From Corynebacterium sp. (GTDB lineage Bacteria; Actinomycetota; Actinomycetes; Mycobacteriales; Mycobacteriaceae): a stretch of DNA of 64,000 nucleotides. A model generated the notes under the pieces. That model was not told the origin of the DNA, did no database searches, and saw only the letters and a program-made list of their open reading frames with translations. The first letter of the stretch is position 1, and the number at the start of each line of letters is the position of its first letter. Below are positions 8,641 through 18,756 of the stretch, in pieces. The stretch spans positions 1 to 64,000 of the forward strand of contig JAUMUD010000008.1 in NCBI GenBank assembly GCA_030530875.1, in the 5' to 3' direction. Made by a program: the position numbers and the translations under genes.

Positions 8641-9436
8641 TGGTTTCAACCACCGGGTATGGCCAAGGTAGTGGGTGATCATTATTTTCCCATTCCCGTG
8701 GGTAGCCCAAGGAGACCTCAATATGCTTGACACCGTCGACCTCAATGACGGAAGGCATGTGGAGGTGGCCATAGACTACGGCCTCAGCATTATAGCGGGA
8801 GGCCCAGGACTGGGTATGGCGGGTACCGCACCACAGGCTAAGCTGCGGGTAGCGTAGGCGGTTAATGGGCTCAGAGACAAGGGGCCAGTGATTAATGAGA
8901 ATGGTAGGGCCTTGCACACGAGAGAGGCGCTTAATGGAATAGGCCAGGCGATCCCAGCACCATGCGCGAATATCCACAAAGGGGGCGATGGCGAACTGGT
9001 CGGTCATCACAATCTGGTTAGCATGCGCGGAGGCCAGTGCTTGTTCCAGGCTCATGCCGGCCGGGCGGTAGGAATAATCATAAAGAGTAAAGAGCGGGAC
9101 AATGGTGCGCCCAGCAAAGACCGGATAAGGGTCTTCGGGGGTGAGCACATCAATATCGCGCAGGCCAGCAACAATCTCACTGTACTTGGCGCGGCCCTGG
9201 TTCTTATCAACTGAACGGCAAAAGAGCTCGTGATTACCCGGCACCCAAATAACTTTTTCAAATCGGGAGCGCAGGGTTTGGAGGACGTGGACGACGACGT
9301 CGGTACGCTCGGCGACATCACCGGCAACAATCAACCAATCCTTGGGGTGGCGTGGCTGAATGGAGTCAATGCGGGCGGAATTACCGCGCACGGCTGCGTG
9401 CAGGTCAGAAACTGCCCAAAGCGTGGGGCCAACCAT
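8633..9436 (-). CDS. Metallophosphoesterase (calcineurin-like)
   Basis: A two-metal phosphoesterase of 267 residues. All five metal-binding blocks are visible in order: SDLHAA (D-x-H), AGDVAER (GD), GNHELF, a histidine in NHWPL, and GHLHMP. The substrate is unknown. The conserved pairing with the PPTase suggests a role linked to phosphopantetheine or CoA chemistry; in mycobacteria the homologue has been described as a phosphopantetheinyl hydrolase acting against PptT (from memory). The start ATG has an AAAGGAGG site. Confidence 0.9.
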   Translation of the reverse strand: MVGPTLWAVSDLHAAVRGNSARIDSIQPRHPKDWLIVAGDVAERTDVVVHVLQTLRSRFEKVIWVPGNHELFCRSVDKNQGRAKYSEIVAGLRDIDVLTPEDPYPVFAGRTIVPLFTLYDYSYRPAGMSLEQALASAHANQIVMTDQFAIAPFVDIRAWCWDRLAYSIKRLSRVQGPTILINHWPLVSEPINRLRYPQLSLWCGTRHTQSWASRYNAEAVVYGHLHMPSVIEVDGVKHIEVSLGYPREWENNDHPLPWPYPVVETNE

Positions 9437-9470
9437 AGTCCTCCTTTCAGTCCTTATTTAGCCTAGCACC

Positions 9471-10781
9471 CTAGGCCTGGCTGTTCCACTGGTGGGTCCA
9501 AGCGCCGCTGTGGAAGCGCCAGGCACCGGCGATGAGGCGGATGAGCAGGAAGGCAATGAGGCCACCCCACACGCCCGGAAGACCCCAGTCGAAGATGAGC
9601 GCGGCGACGGCGCCAGGAATGTAGCCGATGAGGACGGCAGCAATGGTGGCATTACGCAGGAAGGCGGCATCGGCGGCACCAAGGAGCACGCCGTCCAGGG
9701 CGAAGACCACGCCGCCGAGAACCAGCATGATGAGCAGACAAATCCATGGGCCGTGGGTGGTGGCGATAATGGCCGGGTCATTGGTGAAGATTTGCGGGAT
9801 GAGGTTGTGGGTGGCGCCCATGATAATGGCCAGGAGGATACCAAGGCCGGTGGAAATCTGAATGACCATGCGGCCGGTGGTGGTGGCTTTCGCGGTGTCC
9901 TTGGCGCCCAGTGCCCCACCGACCAGGGCTTGGGCGGCAATGGCGATGGAATCAAGGACTAGGGTGAGGAAGGACCAGACCTGATTGAGAAGCTGGTGGG
10001 CGCCAAGGGAGTTGGCGCCGAAGCGGCCGGCCACGGTGGCAGCGGTAAGCAGGGCGACCTGCATGCCCAGGGAGCGGGCGATGAGGTTCACGCCCAGGCG
10101 CAGCTGTTCTTTGATGAGCGTCCACTGGGGTAGGTAGGAGTAGCCCTGGCAGTGTTTGGCCAGCTGGATAATGAGGGTGATGAGGAAGAGGGCTGCAATA
10201 ATGCCCTCCCCCAGCACATTGGCCCAGGCTGAACCAATGATGCCGTAGCGGTGGACAAAGAGTGGGACGCAAATGGCGGCGGGGATAACGCCGGCCAGGG
10301 TGAAGATTAATGGCAGGGTCGTATTTTGCACACCGCGCATCCAGCCATTGCCGGCCATGACAATGAGGGCGGCGGGGATGACTGGGCATGCGTGGCGCAG
10401 CCACTGGGTGGCAAGGTGAGCGACCTCAGGGTCATCGGCGATGAAATGAGTGAAGATCGGTGAGCCGATGGCAATAATGAGGGCCAGCACTATGCCCACA
10501 CCGAGGGCCACCCAGGTTGCTTGGAGGCCTTCATAGATGGCTTTATCGCGGCGGCCCGCACCAAAGTGGTGGGAGGAGCGCGCCGTGGTGCCATAGGAGA
10601 GGAAGGTGAGCTGCGTGGTTACCACTGTTTGGATCACGCTGGCAGCACCCAGGGCGGCAAGATTAACCCCGCCCAGGTGCCCCACTACTGCTGTATCCAG
10701 CAGAAGGTAGAGCGGCGTGGCAATAAGCACGCCCAGGGCGGGGATGGCCAAACGCAGGATTTGGACAAGAAGAGAAAACAT
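9471..10781 (-). CDS. dinF: MATE-family multidrug/Na+ antiporter (DinF-like)
   Basis: An integral membrane exporter of 436 residues with about 12 hydrophobic segments. The N-terminal PLYLLLDTAVVGHLGGVNLAALG is typical of the DinF branch of the MATE family, and the second half repeats the fold. Substrates cannot be read from the sequence. It lies 17 bases downstream of rbfA and upstream of the phosphoesterase, as in other corynebacteria, so it is probably read from the infB operon. No clear ribosome-binding site precedes the ATG, so the exact start is less sure than the frame. Confidence 0.9.
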   Translation of the reverse strand: MFSLLVQILRLAIPALGVLIATPLYLLLDTAVVGHLGGVNLAALGAASVIQTVVTTQLTFLSYGTTARSSHHFGAGRRDKAIYEGLQATWVALGVGIVLALIIAIGSPIFTHFIADDPEVAHLATQWLRHACPVIPAALIVMAGNGWMRGVQNTTLPLIFTLAGVIPAAICVPLFVHRYGIIGSAWANVLGEGIIAALFLITLIIQLAKHCQGYSYLPQWTLIKEQLRLGVNLIARSLGMQVALLTAATVAGRFGANSLGAHQLLNQVWSFLTLVLDSIAIAAQALVGGALGAKDTAKATTTGRMVIQISTGLGILLAIIMGATHNLIPQIFTNDPAIIATTHGPWICLLIMLVLGGVVFALDGVLLGAADAAFLRNATIAAVLIGYIPGAVAALIFDWGLPGVWGGLIAFLLIRLIAGAWRFHSGAWTHQWNSQA

Positions 10782-10798
10782 AGAATTTGGTGGGAGTT

Positions 10799-11230
10799 TT
10801 ATTCCTCGGTCTTGTATGGGTTGGCGTCACCGGCCGGTGTTGCATTTTCCGCAAGCTTGCGCAGCTCCTCATCGCGCTGGCGGGCACGGGCCAGCAGGCT
10901 TTCCATATGTGCGGAGGCCTCCGGCATGGCGTCATAGGTGAAGCTCAGGGTTGGGGTGAAGCGCACGCCCAACTGGCCACCCACAATGGAGCGCAACTGA
11001 CCGGATGCACGGCTCAGGCCCTCCTTGGCGCGGTCAAGGTCGGGTTCATCGCCAATGCGCTCACCGCGAACCGTGTAGAAAATGGTCGCATCATGCAGGT
11101 CACCGGTGACCTTGCAGTCAGTAACAGTAACCAGCTTCACGCGCGGGTCCTTGACCTGCGATTCAAGGGCCTGGGCGACAATGGTCATAATGCGCTTGGC
11201 CATGCGGGCGGCGCGGGCGTGGTCAGCCAT
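10799..11230 (-). CDS. rbfA: 30S ribosome-binding factor A
   Basis: Binds immature 30S subunits and helps 16S rRNA 5'-end maturation. The 143-residue protein begins [18 protein letters not shown] and has the KH-like core with [22 protein letters not shown]. The start ATG follows AAGGAG. It is the distal translation gene of the rimP-nusA-ylxR-infB-rbfA operon; a hairpin between infB and rbfA may lower its expression. Confidence 0.95.
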   Translation of the reverse strand: MADHARAARMAKRIMTIVAQALESQVKDPRVKLVTVTDCKVTGDLHDATIFYTVRGERIGDEPDLDRAKEGLSRASGQLRSIVGGQLGVRFTPTLSFTYDAMPEASAHMESLLARARQRDEELRKLAENATPAGDANPYKTEE

Positions 11231-11320
11231 GAGTTCTCCTTCTTTGGTGTCTTTGTAGTTCGTTAATTTTTAGTTTTGTTTTTGTCTTTTGGCTTGATGT
11301 TTTGGCGGCTTCCATCACAA

Positions 11321-11349
11321 AAGGGCACCAGCAAAGTGCCAGTGCCCTT
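11321..11349 (-). terminator. Hairpin downstream of infB (intrinsic or partial terminator)
   Basis: Inverted repeat AAGGGCAC...GTGCCCTT with a 13-base spacer starts 14 bases past the infB stop. On the minus strand it is followed by TTTTGTG. It could end some infB transcripts or act as a processing site before rbfA. Confidence 0.55.
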
Positions 11350-11362
11350 GAGTTTACAGGAC

Positions 11363-14101
11363 TTAGTCGCGTGGGACTTCGACCATCTCGTAGACCTCAA
11401 TCATATCGCCGACCTGGATGTCAGGATAGGAGAGGACCATACCGCACTCGTAACCCTGGGCGACCTCAGTGACGTCGTCCTTCTCACGGCGCAGGGACTC
11501 GATGGTGGTCTTTTCGGCGATGACGGCACCGTCGCGGACCAGGCGGGCCTGGGCATTGCGACGAACCTTGCCGGATTCGACCATACAACCAGCGATGAGA
11601 CCAACAGCGGAGGCCTTGAAGATGGCGCGGATTTCAGCCTTACCAATCTCATTTTCCTTGTAGATTGGCTTGAGCATACCCTTGAGGGCCTGCTCCACAT
11701 CTTCAATGGCACGGTAGATGACGCTGTAGTAGCGAATCTCCACACCCTCAGCATTAGCTTCCTCAGTGGCCTTGCCCTCAGCACGGACATTGAAGCCGAT
11801 GATGATGGCATCGGAAGCGGCAGCCAGGCTGACATTGGTCTGGGTGACAGCACCAACACCACGGTCGATGATGTTGAGCTGTACCTCGTCGTCGACCTCA
11901 ATCTTGAGCAGGGCTTCTTCCAGAGCCTCAACGGAACCAGCATTATCACCCTTGAGGATGAGGTTGAGGGTGCTGGTCTCCTTGAGTACCTCATCGAGAT
12001 CCTCGAGGGAGATGCGCTTACGGGCCTTAGCGGCCATGGCATTACGGCGACGTGCATTACGACGGTCAGCAATCTGACGGGCCACACGGTCATCCTCAAC
12101 TACCAGCAGGTTATCGCCAGCGCCAGGAACGGAGTTCAAGCCCTGGACCTGGACTGGTCGGGATGGGCCGGCCTCAGCCACATCATTGCCGTGCTCATCG
12201 GTCATACGACGAACGCGACCATGGGCGTCACCGACAACAATGGAGTCACCCTGACGCAGAGTACCGCGCTGGACGATAACGGAGGCCACTGGACCGCGAC
12301 CACGGTCGAGGTGTGCTTCGATGGCCACACCCTGTGCATCCATATTTGGATTAGCACGCAGGTCGAGGGAAGCATCAGCAGTAAGCAGAACGGCTTCGAG
12401 GAGACCCTCGATATTAATGCCCTGCTTAGCGGAGATGTCCACGAACATGGTGTCGCCGCCGTACTCCTCAGGAACGAGGCCGTACTCGGTGAGCTGACCA
12501 CGGATCTTCTCAGGGCTTGCGCCCTCCTTATCGATCTTGTTGACAGCAACCACGATTGGCACATCGGCAGCCTTGGCGTGGTTAATAGCCTCAACGGTCT
12601 GTGGCATCACACCGTCATCGGCAGCAACCACGAGGATGGCAATATCGGTGGACTTGGCACCACGGGCACGCATAGCGGTGAAGGCCTCGTGACCAGGGGT
12701 ATCCAGGAAGGTGATGAGACGGTCTTCGCCATCAACCTTGACCTTAACCTGGTAGGCACCAATGCCCTGGGTAATGCCGCCGGCCTCACCGGAACCAACA
12801 TTGGTCTTACGGATGGTATCGAGCAGGCGGGTCTTACCGTGGTCAACGTGACCCATAACAGTAACCACTGGTGGGCGCTTGACCAGCTGGGACTCGCCGC
12901 CCTCGTCCTCACCAAACTGGAGGTCGAAGGACTCGAGCAGCTCACGGTCCTCATCCTCAGGGGAGACAACCTGAACCTTGTAGTTCATCTCGTCGCCGAG
13001 AAGCTCCAGGGTCTCCTCGGAGACCGAAGCATTGGCGGTTACCATCTCGCCGAGGTTGAACAGTGCCTGCACCAGTGCCGATGCTTCTGCACCAATCTTC
13101 TCAGCGAAATCTGCCAGGGATGCACCCTGGGCGAGGCGAATGGTCTGGCCGCCACCATCTGGCAGACGTACGCCACCAATCACATTTGGTGCCTGCATTG
13201 CCTCGTACTCGGTGCGCTTCTGACGCTTGGACTTGCGGCCCTTGCGTGGGGCGCCACCTGGACGACCGAATGCACCTGCGGCACCACCGCGACGGCCACC
13301 ACGACCGGCGGTTGGACCTGCGTTACGGCCGAAGCCACCGCGGCCACCGCCTCGGTTGCCATTGCCATTATTATTGCCGCCGGCTGCGGACTTGCTTGGC
13401 ATCTGGCCTGGGGTTGGCATAGCTGCCTGGTTAGGCATCTGTGCTGGGTTTGGACGCCTACCGCCACCCTGACGCTCAGCATTGAAGTTACGGTCCTGAC
13501 CCTGCTGGCGGGACTCATTCTTACGGCCACGGCCACCGCCGTTGCCATTATTGCCATTACGGCCACCACGGCCCTGGCCCTGAGCCTGACGCTGGGAGCC
13601 AGTGGAGAATGGGTTATTAGCCACACGTGGGGCACGGCCACCTGGCTTTGCCATTGGGCGTGGCATTGCAGCTGGGCTTGGAGCCGCAGACTTAGCAGCA
13701 TCCGCTGGGCTGGCAGCTGGCTTAGCAGTGGCGCCTGGCTTAGGGGTGCTTTGTGCGCCTTGTGCGCTTGGCTTAGGTGCTGGCTTTGGTGCTGGTTTTG
13801 CAGCAGCACTTGGCTTTGGTGCTGGCTTTGCCGCTGGCTTAGGAGCCGGCTTTGCAGCGGCACTTGGCTTTGGAGCTGGCTTTTCCTTGGAAGCTGCTGG
13901 CTTAGGGGCGTCCTTAGTCGCAGTATCCGTGGTGATGCCGAGCTTGGCATAGTGTTCTTCCATTTTCTTTACCACTGGGGATTCAATGGTGGAAGAAGCG
14001 GTCTTCACAAACTCACCCTGCTCCTTGAGCGTGGCGAGCAGTTCCTTACTGGTTACGCCGAGCTTCTTTGCGAGCTCGTGTACACGTAGCTTTCCGGGCA
14101 C
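11363..14101 (-). CDS. infB: Translation initiation factor IF-2
   Basis: GTPase that places initiator tRNA on the 30S subunit and promotes subunit joining. The 912-residue form has an N-terminal IF2-N helix domain ([19 protein letters not shown]), a long low-complexity Ala/Pro/Lys then Gly/Asn/Arg-rich linker at about 65-310 with repeated [10 protein letters not shown] units, a second IF2-N domain, and the G domain from about 410 with [16 protein letters not shown] and NKID. The GTG start follows AGGAG. The linker makes strong antisense open frames on the plus strand, which I regard as shadows. Confidence 0.97.
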   Translation of the reverse strand: MPGKLRVHELAKKLGVTSKELLATLKEQGEFVKTASSTIESPVVKKMEEHYAKLGITTDTATKDAPKPAASKEKPAPKPSAAAKPAPKPAAKPAPKPSAAAKPAPKPAPKPSAQGAQSTPKPGATAKPAASPADAAKSAAPSPAAMPRPMAKPGGRAPRVANNPFSTGSQRQAQGQGRGGRNGNNGNGGGRGRKNESRQQGQDRNFNAERQGGGRRPNPAQMPNQAAMPTPGQMPSKSAAGGNNNGNGNRGGGRGGFGRNAGPTAGRGGRRGGAAGAFGRPGGAPRKGRKSKRQKRTEYEAMQAPNVIGGVRLPDGGGQTIRLAQGASLADFAEKIGAEASALVQALFNLGEMVTANASVSEETLELLGDEMNYKVQVVSPEDEDRELLESFDLQFGEDEGGESQLVKRPPVVTVMGHVDHGKTRLLDTIRKTNVGSGEAGGITQGIGAYQVKVKVDGEDRLITFLDTPGHEAFTAMRARGAKSTDIAILVVAADDGVMPQTVEAINHAKAADVPIVVAVNKIDKEGASPEKIRGQLTEYGLVPEEYGGDTMFVDISAKQGINIEGLLEAVLLTADASLDLRANPNMDAQGVAIEAHLDRGRGPVASVIVQRGTLRQGDSIVVGDAHGRVRRMTDEHGNDVAEAGPSRPVQVQGLNSVPGAGDNLLVVEDDRVARQIADRRNARRRNAMAAKARKRISLEDLDEVLKETSTLNLILKGDNAGSVEALEEALLKIEVDDEVQLNIIDRGVGAVTQTNVSLAAASDAIIIGFNVRAEGKATEEANAEGVEIRYYSVIYRAIEDVEQALKGMLKPIYKENEIGKAEIRAIFKASAVGLIAGCMVESGKVRRNAQARLVRDGAVIAEKTTIESLRREKDDVTEVAQGYECGMVLSYPDIQVGDMIEVYEMVEVPRD

Positions 14102-14206
14102 TATTCTCCTATTTCCTGAAGCGCTGGGGCCAGGATTTAGTCAGGCCACAGGCTTCTATGTGTTTACTTGGACGTTCATCGCTGATGCTTCATCGTAGTG
14201 TGCTCA

Positions 14207-14500
14207 TCAGTGGTCGGTCTTTCTCTTTTCTTCGATGTACTCACGTACTGCGCTGGAATCAAAGCTGCCCTTGATTTTCAGCGCGCGCCCAAAGGCGTTT
14301 CTCTTCTCGGCTATTGCATAGGCTTCAAGGCTGGGCTCAATCCATGCCCCACGGCCCGGCAAAATTTTCTCCGGGTCGGGTTCGATGGTGATAAGCCCGT
14401 TGGTGTCCACACGCGAAACTACACGCAAAAGCCCAGTTGTTGGTTGCTTTTTACGTGTGGCGATACACATTCTTTCACGAATTGCGTGCTTTTGTGTCAC
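14207..14500 (-). CDS. ylxR: YlxR-family (DUF448) RNA-binding protein
   Basis: A small protein found between nusA and infB in many bacteria. The core is visible: RERMCIATRKKQPTTGLLRVV followed by GRGAWIEPSLEAYAIAEKRNAFGRAL. I chose the GTG at 14500 (97 aa), 5 bases after AAGGGG. An upstream TTG at 14566 has no such site and lies before the conserved region. Family members bind RNA and in some species act as nucleoid-associated regulators; the role here is not known. The first family cysteine is kept (MCIATR), but the second one of the usual C-x2-C-R motif is replaced. Confidence 0.85.
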   Translation of the reverse strand: MTQKHAIRERMCIATRKKQPTTGLLRVVSRVDTNGLITIEPDPEKILPGRGAWIEPSLEAYAIAEKRNAFGRALKIKGSFDSSAVREYIEEKRKTDH

Positions 14501-14577
14501 CAACACCCCTTGCAAATCCAGACAATACCGACTTCTAATCTTAGAGTATTGCCTGGTTCTATGCAAAAGAGGCAGGG

Positions 14578-15582
14578 CTAGTTTGTAGCCTCCGCATCGG
14601 AGTGAATATCAATCTTCCAGCCGGTGAGACGAGCAGCCAGGCGGGCATTCTGCCCCTCACGGCCAATGGCCAAGGAGAGCTGATAATCCGGCACAACCAC
14701 GCGGGCACGCTGCTCCTCACGGTCAAGGATTTCCACACTCACCACGCGGCTTGGGGCCAGGGCATTGCCCACATACTTTGCTGGATCCTCATCGTAGTCG
14801 ATGATATCAATCTTCTCCCCGCCAAGATCCTCACTAATGGCATTGATGCGCTGACCGCGTGGACCAATGCAGGCACCCTTGGCATTTAGACCTGGGTCCT
14901 TTGGGCGAACGGAGATCTTGGAGCGGTGACCAGCCTCACGGGCAATGGAGACAATTTCCACACGCTCGCTGGCACATTCTGGAATTTCGAGCTTAAAAAG
15001 ACCAGAGACCATCTCAGGATGGGTGCGGGAGAGGTTAATATCCACACCACGCTGGTGGCGGTTCACATTAACCACATAGCACTTGATGCGCTGACCGTGC
15101 TTGAGCTTCTCCCCAGGGATCTGCTCATTTGGCAGCAGGTAGCCCTCGCAGAAGTCACGCTCGGAACCAATACGTACCTTCACAATGCCCTTGGCATTGG
15201 CCATGGCATCGGCTTCCACAATGCCGGAAACCACGGAGCGCTCCAGCGGCGCATACTGGTCAAAAACTCGACCAATATCGGAATTACGAATGACCTGGTG
15301 GATGGTATCGCGCACCACGCGAATTGCATTAACAGCAAAATTCCATGGGGTGGCGTCGCGTTCCTTGAGGACATTACCCTCTTCGTCCTCGGTGTAGATG
15401 ACCACGGATACTTCGCCAGTTTCCTGGTCAATATCGATACGGACCTTCTCATTTGGGGCAAGACGGTTGCCGTATTCATGGTAGGTGTGCAGAAGCGCAC
15501 GACCAATGCGCTGCTGCATTTCCTCGAAGCCTACGCCATGTTCTTCTTCAATGGCGCGCAGGGCGTCAAGATCAATATTCAC
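14578..15582 (-). CDS. nusA: Transcription termination/antitermination factor NusA
   Basis: Binds RNA polymerase and nascent RNA, modulating pausing, termination and rRNA antitermination. The 334 residues show the N-terminal polymerase-binding domain, an S1 domain near 130-200 and two KH domains (GACIGPRGQRINAISEDLGGE and SLAIGREGQNARLAARLTGWKI). The C-terminal acidic repeats of enterobacterial NusA are absent, as is normal in actinobacteria. It lies between rimP and ylxR in the conserved operon. Confidence 0.97.
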   Translation of the reverse strand: MNIDLDALRAIEEEHGVGFEEMQQRIGRALLHTYHEYGNRLAPNEKVRIDIDQETGEVSVVIYTEDEEGNVLKERDATPWNFAVNAIRVVRDTIHQVIRNSDIGRVFDQYAPLERSVVSGIVEADAMANAKGIVKVRIGSERDFCEGYLLPNEQIPGEKLKHGQRIKCYVVNVNRHQRGVDINLSRTHPEMVSGLFKLEIPECASERVEIVSIAREAGHRSKISVRPKDPGLNAKGACIGPRGQRINAISEDLGGEKIDIIDYDEDPAKYVGNALAPSRVVSVEILDREEQRARVVVPDYQLSLAIGREGQNARLAARLTGWKIDIHSDAEATN

Positions 15583-15634
15583 TTTTGCCTTTCTGATTAA
15601 GTTGTCGATGTTCAGTTAAATTGTGAATGGGAGA

Positions 15635-16192
15635 TTAATTCTCATCCTCAGCTGCTGCCAGAACCGCTGCTTCCTCAAAGTCGAGTTCGCACAGGCTCTT
15701 CTGCTCTGCTGGTGGCTCCTTGAATTCAATTTCCACGCGAGCACCAGCCAGTTCACCCAGCTGCAGCTCGTTAATTTTAACACTCTTTTTGAGAATTTCA
15801 AGTGCAATAATGGCATCACCCGCATCATTAAGCGCACCGAGACGATAGAGCTTATCGCCCTTTTTCACCAGGCGGCCACGGTTCTGACGGAAGTGACGGG
15901 GGCTTTCCAGTGGGCGGTCCACACCAGGGGTACCCACTTCCAGGGTATAGCCCTCAGGGAGTTTGATAGCACCCTTCTGTTCCGCTTCATCGAGCGCATC
16001 AGCACAAATCTTGGAAAATCGCACACAAGAATCCAGGTCCGGACGGGTATCCGCATCAATAAAAATGCGCACCACGCTCTTCTTCCCCGCTGCCGCATAG
16101 GTGAGATTATCAATATCCACCCCAAAATCCTGGGCGAGTGGTTCAAGGATGGCGCGGAGGGACGCCACGCGGTCATTCAATTTATCAGCCAT
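15635..16192 (-). CDS. rimP: Ribosome maturation factor RimP
   Basis: Needed for assembly of the 30S subunit. The 185-residue protein has LVKKGDKLYRLG in the SH3-like C-terminal domain and VDRPLESPRHFRQNRGR in the conserved hinge. It is the first gene of the nusA-infB operon. The ATG at 16192 is preceded by TAAGCT and 7 bases, so the mRNA may be leaderless from that promoter; a TATAGT hexamer a little further up could give a short leader instead. Confidence 0.94.
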   Translation of the reverse strand: MADKLNDRVASLRAILEPLAQDFGVDIDNLTYAAAGKKSVVRIFIDADTRPDLDSCVRFSKICADALDEAEQKGAIKLPEGYTLEVGTPGVDRPLESPRHFRQNRGRLVKKGDKLYRLGALNDAGDAIIALEILKKSVKINELQLGELAGARVEIEFKEPPAEQKSLCELDFEEAAVLAAAEDEN

Positions 16193-16198
16193 GGGCTC

Positions 16199-16218
16199 TA
16201 GCTTAGTAGACTATAAGC
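16199..16218. promoter_or_regulatory. Divergent promoter rimP / DUF4439 lipoprotein with overlapping -10 hexamers
   Basis: On the plus strand TAGACT (16207-16212) ends 6 bases before the GTG at 16219. On the minus strand TATAGT (16215-16210) overlaps it by three bases, and a second hexamer TAAGCT ends 7 bases before the rimP ATG. Both directions appear to be driven from about 20 bases of DNA. Predicted from sequence only. Confidence 0.45.
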
Positions 16219-17007
16219 GTGCATCACCTAAAGAAGCGTCCAATTGCCCTCATTTTCACTGCCCTGTGCGGCTCATCTGCGCTGGTAGCTTGCTCCCATG
16301 AGCAGACTCCTGCCCCAGATGCTTCCCTGGTCACTCTGGCCATGTCCGCGCGTGTCGACGGCCGCACCCAGCAGGCAACGGAGCTCTTTACCGAGATCGC
16401 TAGGCTCTGTGGCCACAAGGCCAATGGGGAGACCCCAGAGGAATGCTCCCAGGACACCATCATTAATAATTCCACCACCATGCCCGCCCCGCAGGATATT
16501 TCGGCTGCTGCCCGCCAGATTCGCGATCAGTCCCAGGCCATTCCGGTGAGCTCGCGTGGGCTCATCGCTAGTCAATATAGTGCCCTGATTTCCCAGGGCG
16601 CGGTCAATGCCCCAGCCGATCTCAAACTCCAGATCGCCTCCTCCACCAATACTGCTGATATCAATGCCATTAAGGACGCGTTAAGCTGGGAGTACTCCAC
16701 CATTGCGGGTCTGTCCATTGCCTCGGCTTATACCCATGCCGATGTGGATTCCATCCTTGCTGCCCACCGTGATGTGGCTGAATATCTGGCACACCTTTTG
16801 CAGGCAGCCAATATTGATGCCCCCGTAGCCAGCGCTGGCTATACCTTCAATGGCACCACCCCGAATAATGAGGATACGGCCAATGCCTTTGTTGCCCAGG
16901 CCAAAACCCAGGCGGTGAACCTCTGGCTCAATGCAGCACAAAACGCCCAATCCTCACAGTGGTACGCTGCTTCCCTGTGGGCCTTGGGCGCTGTGTCCGC
17001 TACCTAA
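16219..17007 (+). CDS. DUF4439 lipoprotein (ferritin-like fold domain)
   Basis: Starts at GTG with no ribosome-binding site but a -10 hexamer 6 bases upstream. Residues 1-25 form a lipoprotein signal with lipobox ALVAC (Cys25), so the product should be lipid-anchored outside the membrane. The C-terminal half (from about 148, [20 protein letters not shown] onward) is the helical DUF4439 domain seen in the mycobacterial neighbour of rimP. Function unknown. Its stop overlaps the convergent nagB stop by 4 bases (CTAA shared). The family call is by position and general pattern. Confidence 0.8.
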   Translation: MHHLKKRPIALIFTALCGSSALVACSHEQTPAPDASLVTLAMSARVDGRTQQATELFTEIARLCGHKANGETPEECSQDTIINNSTTMPAPQDISAAARQIRDQSQAIPVSSRGLIASQYSALISQGAVNAPADLKLQIASSTNTADINAIKDALSWEYSTIAGLSIASAYTHADVDSILAAHRDVAEYLAHLLQAANIDAPVASAGYTFNGTTPNNEDTANAFVAQAKTQAVNLWLNAAQNAQSSQWYAASLWALGAVSAT

Positions 17008-17783
17008 ATCTCCTGCCAGCTTGGCTTATTCTTAAAGGCATAGGAGTAGTACTCAATAAATTTGAGCTTTGAGGCCGCCGCCTCATCAATAATGAAGGTG
17101 GCGTGATTATGCAGCTGCAATACTGAGGCCGGGCAGAATGCTGCCAGCGGCCCCTCAATAGCATTGGCAATGGCCTCCGCCTTACCCGCACCGGTGGCCA
17201 AAAGCAGCACATGGCGCGCCTCCGAAATGGTGCCAAGCCCCTGGGTCAGCACGTGGATTGGCACCTCATCCTCGGAACCAAAGAAGCGCGCATTATCCTT
17301 AATGGTCTGCGGGTGCAAGGTCTTAAGGCGGGTTCGCGACCGTAGGCTCGAACCTGGTTCATTGAAGCCAATATGGCCATCAGTACCAATGCCCAGAAGC
17401 TGAATATCAATCCCGCCAACCCGACGAATCTCATCATCATAGGCCCTGCCGGCCACGGTCGGATTCACCGCAGTTCCCTCCGGGCTTAGCACCAAAGCAT
17501 CATCAATATCCACATGGCTGGTTAGTTCCCGGCGAATGGTGGAATAGTAGGATTGCTCATGGTCACGGGGCAAATCCACATATTCATCAAGCAAGAAGGC
17601 ACGGCACTGGGCGAAGGACAGGCCCTCTTCCTTATGGCGGCGAATAAGCTCCTTATACATGCCCACCGGGGTTGAGCCCGTGGCAAGACCAAGGGTGGTA
17701 CGCCCCTTAGAAATATAGCTTTCAAAAACATCGGCGCCGAGTTTGGCAACCTTCTGCGCATCCTGGCAGATAATGACTTCCAT
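17004..17783 (-). CDS. nagB: Glucosamine-6-phosphate deaminase
   Basis: Converts glucosamine-6-phosphate to fructose-6-phosphate and ammonia, allowing amino-sugar use and cell-wall precursor recycling. The 259-residue protein has the substrate loop [14 protein letters not shown], the catalytic DEYVDLP and [17 protein letters not shown]. The ATG is preceded by AAGGAG. No nagA or other amino-sugar gene is next to it in this window, so it stands alone between the DUF4439 gene and an orphan binding protein. Confidence 0.95.
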   Translation of the reverse strand: MEVIICQDAQKVAKLGADVFESYISKGRTTLGLATGSTPVGMYKELIRRHKEEGLSFAQCRAFLLDEYVDLPRDHEQSYYSTIRRELTSHVDIDDALVLSPEGTAVNPTVAGRAYDDEIRRVGGIDIQLLGIGTDGHIGFNEPGSSLRSRTRLKTLHPQTIKDNARFFGSEDEVPIHVLTQGLGTISEARHVLLLATGAGKAEAIANAIEGPLAAFCPASVLQLHNHATFIIDEAAASKLKFIEYYSYAFKNKPSWQEI

Positions 17784-17833
17784 AGCTTCTCCTTCTGGCT
17801 GGCTCCAAGCTGGTAGTCTTATTATCGCACGTT

Positions 17834-18748
17834 TTAGACATAAAAACGAAGAGCAGAAGTTTTGGTGTCGCTAATACCTGGCAGCTTATTATGGTCCCAG
17901 TGCCAGACCGCGTGCAATCGCCCAAGGATCACACCCTCATTTGGGCTTATCGACGCATCATTAAATGCCACATATTTCATCCCCTCCAAGTCCTCAGGGA
18001 TAAACTTTTTTGTAATCTCATTGCCATCACACCAAATCTGCTGGCGCACATATTCCGCACCCGTGTGCAGCTGTTGTTCACCAGCCAGGTCACGGGCTTC
18101 AATAACAAGTGGCCCATTATCATCCTGCACTAGCTCCATGCGAACATCAGACTCCCCTTTAGTATCTGCCTTAACGCGGATGCCAAGGGCTTTTTGGGTT
18201 AGCGGGCCGTTGTAGCCCTCCCAGAGATGCAGGGTATAGCCCTCATCATTGGCATCTTGGAAACTATAGGGACCACTGCCAATGGGGTGTTCCTCAAAGG
18301 CCTTTTTCCGGTTCGGTGTATCCGTGGCGTGCTTGGGAATAATCCGCGCATCCAGATTCACGGCTGATTCATCACTAATGCTAAAGTGCCGGTCATCAAT
18401 AATATTCACGCCTGTACCCTTCACGGTACCCGCAATGGACCAGGCAATATCCTCACTGGTTACCCTGCTGCCATCATGAAAATTCGCCTTCTCACGAATT
18501 TGGTAGCTCCCATCTTCTTGCTTTTCACAGAGGGCCAGAAATGGTTCAAAGACATGGGCTAGCAAGATAGGTGAACCCACAACGGGGCTAGCTTTAAGAG
18601 GATAATTCACCTGGATAATCGGCAAATCCTGTGGAAGCTCCCGCGTGGTAGTAGTCGCAGTTTCCTCCTCCACGCTTTCTTTAGTTTGGCCTGAACATGC
18701 CGAAAGCGCCGCCACTCCAGCCAAAAAGAGGAAATGACGGCGCTTCAT
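17834..18748 (-). CDS. Short solute-binding lipoprotein of the peptide/nickel (SBP_bac_5) family, orphan
   Basis: Residues 1-18 form a lipoprotein signal with lipobox LSAC. The body keeps the N-terminal landmarks of oligopeptide-binding proteins: FEPFLAL, a [20 protein letters not shown] block (residues about 92-112) and the GSGPYSF turn. At 304 residues it is far shorter than the usual 500 or so, and no permease or ATPase genes are nearby. In C. glutamicum an opp-type transporter operon lies at this place next to proS (from memory), so this may be a reduced remnant or a protein with a new role. It follows proS by 8 bases with no clear ribosome-binding site, so coupling is likely. Confidence 0.75.
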   Translation of the reverse strand: MKRRHFLFLAGVAALSACSGQTKESVEEETATTTTRELPQDLPIIQVNYPLKASPVVGSPILLAHVFEPFLALCEKQEDGSYQIREKANFHDGSRVTSEDIAWSIAGTVKGTGVNIIDDRHFSISDESAVNLDARIIPKHATDTPNRKKAFEEHPIGSGPYSFQDANDEGYTLHLWEGYNGPLTQKALGIRVKADTKGESDVRMELVQDDNGPLVIEARDLAGEQQLHTGAEYVRQQIWCDGNEITKKFIPEDLEGMKYVAFNDASISPNEGVILGRLHAVWHWDHNKLPGISDTKTSALRFYV

Positions 18749-18756
18749 TTTTCTAA

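Noticed and set aside
11276..14089. A 937-codon open frame on the plus strand opposite infB
   Set aside because: It is the antisense shadow of the Ala/Pro/Gly-rich infB; the translation is Trp/Thr/Cys-rich low complexity without any domain, and IF-2 on the other strand is certain.
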